NCBI GenBank assembly: GCA_031279175.1
Contig: JAITJA010000076.1
Location: 1-9,403 of the forward strand
Origin: Odoribacteraceae bacterium
Lineage (GTDB): Bacteria > Bacteroidota > Bacteroidia > Bacteroidales > Marinifilaceae
Length of the DNA stretch: 9,403 bases
Reading direction: 5' to 3'
Made by a program: the position numbers and the translations under genes. The notes beneath the pieces are model-generated. The model did not search any database, was not told the origin of the DNA, and worked only from the letters and a program-made list of their open reading frames with translations. Shown here one piece after another: positions 1 to 6,070 of this stretch; position 1 is the stretch's first letter, and each line of letters begins with the position of its first letter.

Positions 1-831
1 CTTACCGCGGATCTCCATGTTCGGGAGGCGGTTGGGGTCAGATCCCCGTTGGTTATCCTCGATGATAACGAACGACGGGTCGAGGGTCTTGAGCACTTGC
101 AGCAGGTTGCGCGTGCCCATCTGCTTCAGCTCCTCCGCGGGATAGGTCGAGGCCGAGCCGGTAAAGCTCTCCCTCGCGCGGGTATAGATGCCGGTGATGA
201 TCACGTCTGCCAGCTCTACTTGTTTTTCTTTCAGGATAATCTTCAGCTCGCCGGCAGCCGCGGGGTCGACAGTCACCGTCTGCTCTTCCATCCCCACGAA
301 CGAGAAGAGGAGCGCGCTCTTGCCGGCGAGCGCGATGGAAAACGCGCCCTCCCGGTCTGTCGTCGCGCCCCGCGCGCTACCCTCCACGCGGATTGTCACG
401 CCGGGGAGCGGCAGCCCTTGCCCGTCCAGGACGATCCCTTTTACCGTGATCTCCCGCGGTTGCGGCGCGCTTCTCTCCCGGATCACGACCACCCGCGTGT
501 CGTACGCGTAATCCAGCCCGACCGTTGCCAGCAGCTCGTCCAGCACGGCCGTGAACTCCTTCTCCCGGGCGCTCGCGCTGGCCGTTCCCTTTCCCCGGAT
601 CATGTCGGAGTTATACAGGAAATTGACATTCGCCTGCCGGCTGATCTCCCGGAGGATGTCATCCAGCGGGACGTTCGTCATCTCGACGCTTACCCGGGCG
701 CGTTGCGAGTAAGCGCTCGCGTGGACAGAGAGGCACAGCCCCAGCGTCATTGTCCACGACATGATTATAAACACCAACGCGCGTCGCGCCGCGTTTGTCA
801 CGAGGATGCTCGTGTTCGCTCGTCTTTTCAT
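1..831 (-). CDS. SusC/RagA-family TonB-dependent receptor with STN domain, N-terminal part (runs off the window)
   Basis: Outer-membrane TonB-dependent transporter of the SusC/RagA type, which imports glycans, peptides or other large ligands with a SusD lipoprotein lid. The window encodes the first 277 residues without a stop; the rest lies beyond base 1. Seen in order: a basic N-terminus with hydrophobic signal segment (about 18-36); an STN/secretin-TonB domain (about 46-115, with NVPLDDIL and NFLYNSDMI); a carboxypeptidase-regulatory-like domain (about 128-200, VKGIVLDGQGLPLPGVTI and LLFSFVGMEEQTV); and the start of the plug (from about 208, ADVIITGIYTRARESFTGS, ending NMEIRGK). The STN domain marks a receptor that signals to a FecR anti-sigma factor. 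That fits its place 31 bases downstream of FecR 1. The ATG at 831 is the only in-frame start after a stop at 847-849. Substrate unknown. Confidence 0.93.
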   Translation of the reverse strand, partial: MKRRANTSILVTNAARRALVFIIMSWTMTLGLCLSVHASAYSQRARVSVEMTNVPLDDILREISRQANVNFLYNSDMIRGKGTASASAREKEFTAVLDELLATVGLDYAYDTRVVVIRERSAPQPREITVKGIVLDGQGLPLPGVTIRVEGSARGATTDREGAFSIALAGKSALLFSFVGMEEQTVTVDPAAAGELKIILKEKQVELADVIITGIYTRARESFTGSASTYPAEELKQMGTRNLLQVLKTLDPSFVIIEDNQRGSDPNRLPNMEIRGK

Positions 832-862
832 ACCATTGTTTTGAAGTTATTCAGCATGTGTA

Positions 863-1996
863 TCATCTCCCGATTATCACGTCGTTACCTTCCGCGGAAA
901 CGGTAATCGCTCCCGTCTCCATGAACTTGTCCAGCAGGTAGCGGATATCTCCTGCCCGTTGCAATCGCCCCGTGAAACGCGTGGCGCGCGCGCGGTCATC
1001 CATGTAGATCACGTTCACGTCATACCACGTCGCGAGGGTCTCCATGATCTCCTCCAGCGGGGTCTCCCGGAAAAGATAGTAGCCCGATCGCCACGAGGTG
1101 TACAGGCCCGTCTCTACCGCCCGGCTTGCCAGCGCGCCCGTCTCGCGGTCATAAACGACTTGCTCCCCCGGCAGCGCTTCTCGCGACGCTCCACCGGCGC
1201 TCACGCGTACTCGACCGGACTCCAGGGTCATGGCGACTACCCGCCGCGTCTCTCGCGCGTTCACGTTAAAGGATGTGCCCAGCGCCTCTACCGTCACCGC
1301 GCCGGCCTTGACCGCGAAGGGACGGGCCGCGTCCGTCTTTACCTCGAAGTAGGCCTCGCCACGCAACTCCACCTCCCGGCGATCAGCGGGGAAGGGGGAA
1401 GGGTATATCAACGCGGAGGAGGAGTTCAAGTAGACGCGCGTGCCGTCCGCGAGCGCGAGGATATACTCGCCCCCCGGCGGGACGACAAGCGTGTCACGGT
1501 TCCCGCCGTTCCCCTCGCGTCCCTCGTCACTACCGGTATATGTCAGGATATTCTCCTCGCACGTGATCTCGTCGCGAATCCTCAGCCGCTCGCCCGACGA
1601 CAGCGCGACGCGTTGCCCGCTACTCAACCGCAACTCCGCGCGCGGGGAGCCAGGGACGATACCGGCCTCTCCCGGTTGTTCCTCCCGTTCCACGGACGCG
1701 AGGGCAATAACTCCCGCGATCACTCCCAGTAGCACCACCGCGCAGGCCACCGCGCTAACGCCAATAGCGATCACCTCCCGTCGTCGCGCCCGCGCCCGGA
1801 TCTCCCGGAAGCCCCTCTCCCGGTCGTACAGGTAGCGCGCCCGCGCCGTCGCCACCGCCCCCGGCAGCTCGCGGCAGGTCGCGACGCGGCACTCCTCCCC
1901 TCCCCGCGCCATCCACACGGCGAGCGCCTCCCGTTCCCCGTCGGCGAGCGGTTCGCTGGCGAGGTAATCGGCGATAATGTCATTGATGTCTCTCAT
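863..1996 (-). CDS. FecR-family anti-sigma factor (FecR 1)
   Basis: Inner-membrane anti-sigma regulator that holds its ECF sigma factor until the outer-membrane receptor signals through the periplasm. With the ATG at 1996 it has 377 residues. Visible parts: a cytoplasmic sigma-binding N-terminus (MRDINDIIADYLASEPL), one membrane segment at about 75-101 (VIAIGVSAVACAVVLLGVIA), a periplasmic FecR domain at about 168-262 (VVPPGGEYILALADGTRVYL, RGEAYFEV, ALGTSFNV) and a C-terminal DUF4974-like domain at about 306-375 (FRETPLEEIMETLATWYDV, ending NDVIIGR). An in-frame GTG at 2026 would add ten residues, but ATG fits the family N-terminus and has a purine-rich AGAGG just upstream. It lies 74 bases after ECF sigma 1 and 31 bases before the STN-bearing SusC, so the three look like one signalling operon. 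Confidence 0.94.
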   Translation of the reverse strand: MRDINDIIADYLASEPLADGEREALAVWMARGGEECRVATCRELPGAVATARARYLYDRERGFREIRARARRREVIAIGVSAVACAVVLLGVIAGVIALASVEREEQPGEAGIVPGSPRAELRLSSGQRVALSSGERLRIRDEITCEENILTYTGSDEGREGNGGNRDTLVVPPGGEYILALADGTRVYLNSSSALIYPSPFPADRREVELRGEAYFEVKTDAARPFAVKAGAVTVEALGTSFNVNARETRRVVAMTLESGRVRVSAGGASREALPGEQVVYDRETGALASRAVETGLYTSWRSGYYLFRETPLEEIMETLATWYDVNVIYMDDRARATRFTGRLQRAGDIRYLLDKFMETGAITVSAEGNDVIIGR

Positions 1997-2070
1997 GATT
2001 GCAGCCTCTTGTTTACATACTATCACCGCGCGTCCTGAAAAGGGTGACAGCGGGAGGCTTTTTTAACCCG

Positions 2071-2685
2071 TCACGCGACGCCGCCGCCATTCCCCCGGGC
2101 AATCCACGCGACGAGGATCGAGAACAGGCGTTCCTTGAGGTGCTCGCGCAGGAATTTCACGGCGCGCGACATTTGTGTCTTGACGGTATTGATACTGATA
2201 TTTAACTTCCCCGCGGTTTCCTTGTACGACAGGCCGTCGACGCATATCATCAGGAAGATCTTCCGCCGCTCGCCCGGCAACCGGTTGATGGCGGCAAAGA
2301 GCGGGGCGGCGTCATCCCCGTCGCGCGCCTCGTCGTCCGCCCGTTCTTCCCCGCGTTCGTCGCGCGCGGCGGCCATTTGTTCCTCTTCCCTGCCTGCCGC
2401 GTCGTGTAATTGCTGGCGTCTTCTCGCGTTCCGCACCTGGTTCAGCGACGCGTACTTGACGGCCCGGAAGAGGTAGCCCTCCAGCCCGCCGGTCAGCTTC
2501 AAGAGGTGGTCGCGCGTCCAGAACGTGATGAAACACTCCTGCACCGCGTCCTCTGCCGCTCCCGCGTCGGCGGTAATACCGCTAGCGTACAGGAGTAGTA
2601 TCTCGTAATACGCGTCGTACAACAGGCGGAAGCCTTCTCGCCTGTCGCTCTTGAACGCGTGCAGTATCTCGTCCGGTCTTTCCAT
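2071..2685 (-). CDS. ECF-type RNA polymerase sigma factor (ECF sigma 1)
   Basis: Group IV sigma-70 factor of the Bacteroidetes FecR-linked type, 204 residues. Region 2 spans about 16-86 (FRLLYDAYYEILLLYASG, AEDAVQECFITFW, EGYLFRAVKYASLNQVRN) and carries core-polymerase and -10 recognition. Region 4 spans about 130-185 (NRLPGERRKIFLMICVDGLSYKETA, then the helix-turn-helix LNISINTVKTQMSRAVKFLR) and reads the -35 element. The linker between them (about 87-128) is unusually long and charged, rich in Arg, Glu and Asp, which is not typical of the family and accounts for the extra length over ECF sigma 2 (168 residues). The start ATG at 2685 lies about 22 bases after a good Bacteroidetes promoter match. 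Expected to direct transcription of the SusC operon downstream, inhibited by FecR 1. Confidence 0.94.
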   Translation of the reverse strand: MERPDEILHAFKSDRREGFRLLYDAYYEILLLYASGITADAGAAEDAVQECFITFWTRDHLLKLTGGLEGYLFRAVKYASLNQVRNARRRQQLHDAAGREEEQMAAARDERGEERADDEARDGDDAAPLFAAINRLPGERRKIFLMICVDGLSYKETAGKLNISINTVKTQMSRAVKFLREHLKERLFSILVAWIARGNGGGVA

Positions 2686-2706
2686 TATCGCGAGGATTCG
2701 TTACCG

Positions 2707-2737
2707 CGAAAGTAATAAAACACGCGAGCAGGGCAAA
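2707..2737 (-). promoter_or_regulatory. Bacteroidetes-type housekeeping promoter for ECF sigma 1
   Basis: On the minus strand a perfect TTTG (2737-2734) is followed after exactly 19 bases by TACTTTCG (2714-2707), one mismatch from the TAnnTTTG consensus of the primary Bacteroidetes sigma factor. The ATG of ECF sigma 1 at 2685 is only 21 bases beyond the second box, so the leader would be very short. It sits about 100 bases from the palindrome array, on the promoter's upstream side. Confidence 0.5.
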
Positions 2738-2837
2738 CACGCGGGCCGACAACCGGGGGCGGGGCAAGAAGGGGAGCGACTCCGGAAGAGTGCTCCCCGC
2801 GCGTGTCGTGATATCCAAGCCATTTTCAATAGCGTGA

Positions 2838-2992
2838 ACAAGGCTGTTTGAATTTCAAACAAGGCTGTTTGAACTTCAAACAAGGTCGTTTGGATTTCAA
2901 ACAAGGTTGTTTGAACTTCAATCAAGGCAGTTTGAATTTCAAACAAGGTTGTTTGAATTTCAAACAAGGCTGTTTGAATTTCAAACAAGGTC
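2838..2992. repeat. Tandem 21-bp repeat made of phased 15-bp palindromes
   Basis: Seven full units and a decayed eighth, period exactly 21 bp. Each unit is a 15-bp palindrome, GTTTGAAYTTCAAAC (odd centre, T or C), plus a 6-bp linker AAGGNN. Palindromes lie at 2846-2860, 2867-2881, 2888-2902, 2909-2923, 2930-2944, 2951-2965 and 2972-2986. Five are perfect; the third (GG for GA) and fourth (final ATC for AAC) each have one change. Linkers read AAGGCT, AAGGTC, AAGGTT or AAGGCA. The eighth linker (2987-2992) is followed by a broken copy, GTTCAAAATGTTG. The array is far AT-richer than its surroundings. Twenty-one bp is two helical turns, so all palindromes would face the same side of the DNA. It could be a multi-site operator for a dimeric regulator, an array of RNA hairpins, or a neutral minisatellite. 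Confidence 0.92.
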
Positions 2993-3104
2993 GTTCAAAA
3001 TGTTGAAATGGCTTTTTAAAAGACTGGTAAACATGCCGGATCATTGAACGTGTCGTTGCCGGTACTTGAAACCCTTTCCAGGTAATGCAAACCTGTCCCT
3101 GTTT

Positions 3105-4016
3105 TTATTTTTCCGGGAGAGTAACGGCAGGGATCGTCGTGCCAAGCGTTTGATTGATGACGTCGAGGGCCTCGCGAAGGGTCGGGCGATCGAACGAGGC
3201 GGTGACGCGAAGCGAGGAAAGGGAGTCTGGAAGGGAGATCGCGACGCGGAAATGACGGTTGAAAAGCGCCGCGACCTCGCTCAAGGGTGCATCACGGAAA
3301 CGAAATTCGCCGGTCTTCCACGAGAGGCGATTCAGGTCAAAAGGAGAGACGGTCAGGCCATCCTCTCCGGCAACGCGGGCGGCAGACATCCCGGCAACGA
3401 GCACCTCACCCCCTTGCTCGCCCGCGGGGAGGACGAGCACCCGGCCTTCTCGTACCAGCACGCCGGCACGCGTCGCGTCACCCTCCACCTGGAAGGTCGT
3501 GCCGAGCACGCGAACGTCCAGCAACGCGGAATGAACGATAAACGGTCGCCGCGGGTCGCTCGTCACCTCGAAATAAGCCGTTCCGGTGACGGATACCTCC
3601 CGCGTCTCGTCAAAACCGGTGGCGTATTCCAGCGAGGAAGGGCCTTCCAGCGTCACGCGACTGCCGTCCGGCAGGAGAGACGCGCGCGTCTCCCCGGGCA
3701 ACGCGACAAGCGTGGTCGCGCGCGGGGAAGGAACAAGGAGTAACCAGCTCCCCGCGACTAACGCGATCACCGCCGCTGTCGCCGCCACGCGCGAGACGAG
3801 CGCGCGAGTATTCCCCCGGCGCTGGAGCACGCGGGCAAGCGCCCGACGAGCGTCAAACATACCATGACGGTAACGACGCGCGGCCAGGTCTATCCGCGCG
3901 CGCAGCTCTTCCAGCTCCTGGCGCCGCCGCGGGTTCCCGTCAAGCCAGCGCTCTACCCGCTCCCGTTCCCGCGGGGAGGCCTCGTTAAAGATATACTTTG
4001 CTAATAGTCTGTTCAT
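3105..4016 (-). CDS. FecR-family anti-sigma factor (FecR 2)
   Basis: Second FecR-type regulator, 303 residues from the ATG at 4016. N-terminal cytoplasmic part MNRLLAKYIFNEASPRERE; one membrane segment at about 75-95 (AATAAVIALVAGSWLLLV); FecR domain at about 103-195 (LVALPGETRASLLPDGSRVTL, GTAYFEV, VLGTTFQV); C-terminal DUF4974-like domain at about 233-298 (FRFRDAPLSEVAALFNRHFRV, LREALDVINQTLGTT). An in-frame ATG at 4034 would add six residues and is a real alternative; the open frame continues up to 4253 but that part overlaps ECF sigma 2 and is not expected to be translated. It follows ECF sigma 2 after 50 bases, so the two are probably cotranscribed. No receptor gene follows it: the next genes are the palindrome array and a second sigma/FecR pair. 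Confidence 0.92.
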   Translation of the reverse strand: MNRLLAKYIFNEASPRERERVERWLDGNPRRRQELEELRARIDLAARRYRHGMFDARRALARVLQRRGNTRALVSRVAATAAVIALVAGSWLLLVPSPRATTLVALPGETRASLLPDGSRVTLEGPSSLEYATGFDETREVSVTGTAYFEVTSDPRRPFIVHSALLDVRVLGTTFQVEGDATRAGVLVREGRVLVLPAGEQGGEVLVAGMSAARVAGEDGLTVSPFDLNRLSWKTGEFRFRDAPLSEVAALFNRHFRVAISLPDSLSSLRVTASFDRPTLREALDVINQTLGTTIPAVTLPEK

Positions 4017-4043
4017 GCCTCGAGTTATTTTCATGTATGACCC

Positions 4044-4060
4044 GGGAAAATGCTTTTCCC
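4044..4060 (-). other. Perfect small hairpin in the ECF sigma 2 to FecR 2 gap
   Basis: GGGAAAATGCTTTTCCC is an exact inverted repeat, 7-bp arms and 3-base loop, inside the 50-base gap between the sigma stop (4067-4069) and the FecR start. No T run follows on the minus strand, so it is not a standard terminator. It could set the ratio of sigma to anti-sigma by slowing translation or stabilising an mRNA end, or may be chance. Confidence 0.45.
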
Positions 4061-4066
4061 CCATCG

Positions 4067-4573
4067 TTAGCCGAGAAAAAAGAGATAAAATCGCTTGCCT
4101 TTTTCCCTCAGGCTTTTTAGCGCCTTGCCGACCTGGTTTTCCACGGTCTTGACGGAGAGGTGGAGGTGGTCGGCGATTTCCTTGTAACTCATTCGTTGCT
4201 GCTTTGCCATGAGAAAGATCTCGCGTCGCGCCGGTGGCATCTCGTCGATCCATCGCCAGAGGGCCTCCTCCCGCCCGGCGATCCTCGCGGCCTCGTCGTC
4301 ATCTCCGGGGATATCGACTTGCACGCGATCGAGCGGCAGGCACTTCTGGCCGCGCGCCGCCTTGATGCAACGGTTCTTCACGGCGGTATAGAGGTAGGCC
4401 TGCCAGCGCGTGACGACCGGTTCTTCTTTCCCCGCGCGTTCCCATAGCTCGGTGAAGAGCTGCTGCACGACGTCCTCGGCAGCCTCGACGGAGCCCGTGA
4501 AGTTCAAAGCGAACAGGCAAAGCGGCCGGTAATATGCCAGGAATAATTTCTCGAACTCTTCTTGTCTAAACAT
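4067..4573 (-). CDS. ECF-type RNA polymerase sigma factor (ECF sigma 2)
   Basis: Second FecR-linked group IV sigma factor, 168 residues, ordinary length for the family. Region 2 covers about 7-75 (FEKLFLAYYRPLCLFALNFTG, AEDVVQQLFTELWER, WQAYLYTAVKNRCI). Region 4 covers about 108-160 (WIDEMPPARREIFLMAKQQ, MSYKEIADHLHLSVKTVENQ) with a clear helix-turn-helix. The linker is short, unlike ECF sigma 1. The ATG at 4573 is the first codon of the family N-terminus MFRQEEFEKLFLAYY. It is divergent from eno with 109 bases between the starts, and is followed by FecR 2. Its target operon is not in the window unless it acts on the adjacent ECF sigma 1 module. Confidence 0.94.
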   Translation of the reverse strand: MFRQEEFEKLFLAYYRPLCLFALNFTGSVEAAEDVVQQLFTELWERAGKEEPVVTRWQAYLYTAVKNRCIKAARGQKCLPLDRVQVDIPGDDDEAARIAGREEALWRWIDEMPPARREIFLMAKQQRMSYKEIADHLHLSVKTVENQVGKALKSLREKGKRFYLFFLG

Positions 4574-4599
4574 CGTGTCGATTTTACGCGAAAGCCTCG

Positions 4600-4607
4600 C
4601 GAAGATA
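4600..4607 (-). promoter_or_regulatory. Possible -7 element for ECF sigma 2
   Basis: TATCTTCG on the minus strand (4607-4600) is one mismatch from TAnnTTTG and lies 26 bases before the ATG of ECF sigma 2. I see no TTTG at the right distance upstream (the nearest is too close), so the call is weak. Confidence 0.25.
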
Positions 4608-4608
4608 C

Positions 4609-4640
4609 TTTATCAAAACCGCATTTTTTTCCTACCTTGC
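4609..4640 (+). promoter_or_regulatory. Probable enolase promoter, Bacteroidetes type
   Basis: TTTA at 4609-4612 and TACCTTGC at 4633-4640, separated by 20 bases, approximate the TTTG / TAnnTTTG pair with one or two mismatches in each box. A T-rich run lies between them. The eno ATG is 42 bases further on, after an AT-rich leader (CAATCTTTAAAACAGAACAA) without a Shine-Dalgarno motif, usual for Bacteroidetes. Confidence 0.4.
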
Positions 4641-4682
4641 GGCCGTTATTCAAGAAATATCAATCTTTAAAACAGAACAAAT

Positions 4683-5972
4683 ATGTATATCACAGAAATT
4701 ACCGGGCGGGAGATTCTCGATTCGAGAGGAAACCCGACAGTCGAGGTGGATGTTATCCTGGAAAGCGGAGTGCAAGGACGCGCGGCCGTGCCATCCGGGG
4801 CCTCCACGGGGGAAAACGAAGCGCTGGAATTACGCGACGGGGACAAGAACCGATACGGCGGGAAGGGCGTCACGCTGGCCGTGGAGAATATCAATACCGT
4901 GATCGCCGACGCGCTTATCGGCACGCGGGTGACCGATCAGGTGGCTATCGACAAGATGCTGATCGAGCTGGACGGAACGCCTACCAAGAGTAACCTGGGA
5001 GCAAATGCCCTGCTCGGCGTGTCGCTGGCCTGCGCCAGGGCCGCGGCCAACGAGCTGGACGTGCCGCTCTATCGCTACATCGGCGGGACGAACGCGAAGG
5101 AATTGCCCGTCCCCATGATGAATATCATCAACGGCGGCTCTCACTCCGACGCGCCGATCGCCTTCCAGGAGTTCATGATCCGCCCGGTGGGAGCATCCTC
5201 TTTCCGGGAAGCGTTGCGCGCCGGCGCGGAGGTGTTCCACGCGTTAAAGAAGGTATTACACGACCGCGGCCTGAGCACTGCCGTCGGTGACGAGGGCGGT
5301 TTTGCCCCCGCGCTGGACGGGACGGAAGATGCTCTCGACTCGATCTTGAAAGCAATCAAGATCGCCGGGTACGAGCCGGGCGTCGACGTGATGATCGGCC
5401 TCGACTGCGCCTCCTCCGAGTTCTACGTCAACGGGCTGTACGACTATACCAAGTTCGAGGGAACGAAAGGGGCGAAACGTACCCCGGCACAACAAGTAGA
5501 TTACCTCGAGGAGTTGATCTCCAAGTACCCTATCGACTCTATCGAGGATGGCATGGCCGAGGGCGACTGGGACGGGTGGCAACTGCTGACGCGCAGGATC
5601 GGTGACCGCTGCCAGCTGGTCGGCGACGATCTCTTCGTGACCAACGTGCAGTACCTGAAAAAAGGTATCGAAACCGGTTGTGCCAACTCGATCCTGATAA
5701 AGGTAAACCAGATCGGGACGCTGACAGAAACACTGGACGCGATCGAAATGGCCCATCGCGCCGGTTATACCTCCGTGACCTCGCACCGTTCCGGTGAAAC
5801 CGAGGATACCACGATCGCCGATATCGCCGTGGCTACCAACTCCGGGCAAATCAAGACCGGGTCGCTGAGCCGCTCGGATCGCATGGCCAAGTATAACCAG
5901 CTCCTCCGTATCGAAGAAGAGCTCGGCGAGGAAGCGATCTTCCGCGGAAGACGTTTCAACAAATCCAAGTAA
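4683..5972 (+). CDS. eno: Enolase (phosphopyruvate hydratase)
   Basis: Glycolytic enzyme that interconverts 2-phosphoglycerate and phosphoenolpyruvate; cytoplasmic, Mg-dependent. The 429 residues match the family length and nothing appears missing. The N-terminal domain begins ITGREILDSRGNPTVEVDV, with the flexible SGAST loop at 38-42. Active-site residues by family motifs: Glu163 (FQEFM), the acid Glu204 (VGDEGGFAP), metal ligands Asp241 (GLDCASSEF), Glu288 (SIEDGM) and Asp315 (GDDLFVTN), the base Lys340 (LIKVNQIGT), His368-Arg369-Ser370 (SHRSGETED) and Lys391 (GQIKTGSLSRSDR). The variant NGGSHSDAPIAFQEF is the form found in Bacteroides-group enolases. The only plus-strand gene here, it has its own promoter and terminator, is divergent from ECF sigma 2 and convergent with the PatB-like gene. 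Confidence 0.99.
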   Translation: MYITEITGREILDSRGNPTVEVDVILESGVQGRAAVPSGASTGENEALELRDGDKNRYGGKGVTLAVENINTVIADALIGTRVTDQVAIDKMLIELDGTPTKSNLGANALLGVSLACARAAANELDVPLYRYIGGTNAKELPVPMMNIINGGSHSDAPIAFQEFMIRPVGASSFREALRAGAEVFHALKKVLHDRGLSTAVGDEGGFAPALDGTEDALDSILKAIKIAGYEPGVDVMIGLDCASSEFYVNGLYDYTKFEGTKGAKRTPAQQVDYLEELISKYPIDSIEDGMAEGDWDGWQLLTRRIGDRCQLVGDDLFVTNVQYLKKGIETGCANSILIKVNQIGTLTETLDAIEMAHRAGYTSVTSHRSGETEDTTIADIAVATNSGQIKTGSLSRSDRMAKYNQLLRIEEELGEEAIFRGRRFNKSK

Positions 5973-5979
5973 CCAGTCT

Positions 5980-5994
5980 CCCCGGGAACCGGGG
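5980..5994 (+). terminator. Hairpin directly after eno, possible terminator
   Basis: CCCCGG, loop GAA, CCGGGG begins seven bases after the eno stop and is followed by a moderately T-rich stretch (CTTGTCTTAATATTTGTGTT). The compact GC stem is strong, but the tail is interrupted, so termination here may be partial and shared with the next hairpin. Confidence 0.45.
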
Positions 5995-6023
5995 ACTTGT
6001 CTTAATATTTGTGTTTTAAGTCG

Positions 6024-6052
6024 GAAGGCGCCACGAGCAATCGGGCGCCTTC
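6024..6052 (+). terminator. Hairpin between the convergent eno and patB-like genes
   Basis: GAAGGCGCC, an 11-base loop, then GGCGCCTTC: nine perfect base pairs. The T tail on the plus strand is short (TTCTTG) and there is none on the minus strand. It is placed to stop transcription from either convergent gene; eno is the better-supported client. Confidence 0.6.
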
Positions 6053-6070
6053 TTGCATGTAGCCAACGCG

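Larger units (their letters stand above)
2686..3104. other. 419-base intergenic region between FecR 2 and ECF sigma 1
   Basis: No credible gene. From left to right it holds the ECF sigma 1 promoter (2707-2737), a GC-rich unstructured stretch (about 2738-2830), the palindrome array (2838-2992) whose edges decay over 2834-2838 and 2993-3007, and about 100 bases of AT-richer sequence after the FecR 2 stop. No convincing terminator is visible behind FecR 2, so read-through into ECF sigma 1 cannot be excluded. Confidence 0.7.

Noticed and set aside
49..906. Long plus-strand open frame antisense to SusC and the end of FecR 1
   Set aside because: Arg/His/Pro-rich shadow typical of GC-rich coding DNA; the minus strand gives clear STN, regulatory-like and plug domains.
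2003..2059. Inverted repeat AGCCTC / GAGGCT around the FecR 1 start region
   Set aside because: Only six base pairs across 45 bases; could cover the purine-rich site before FecR 1, but too weak to call a regulatory structure.
2838..2992. CRISPR array
   Set aside because: Repeats are 15-bp palindromes with near-constant 6-bp linkers; there are no unique spacers of about 30 bases and no cas genes.
3079..3095. Small hairpin CAGGT / ACCTG after FecR 2 as a terminator
   Set aside because: Five base pairs, seven-base loop, and no T run on the minus strand.
3066..3743. 225-codon plus-strand open frame over FecR 2
   Set aside because: Antisense shadow of FecR 2; composition and lack of motifs argue against coding.
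4017..4253. N-terminal extension of FecR 2 to 4253
   Set aside because: It would overlap ECF sigma 2 by most of 187 bases and encodes a Pro/Arg-rich segment unlike the FecR N-terminus; starts at 4016 or 4034 fit the family.
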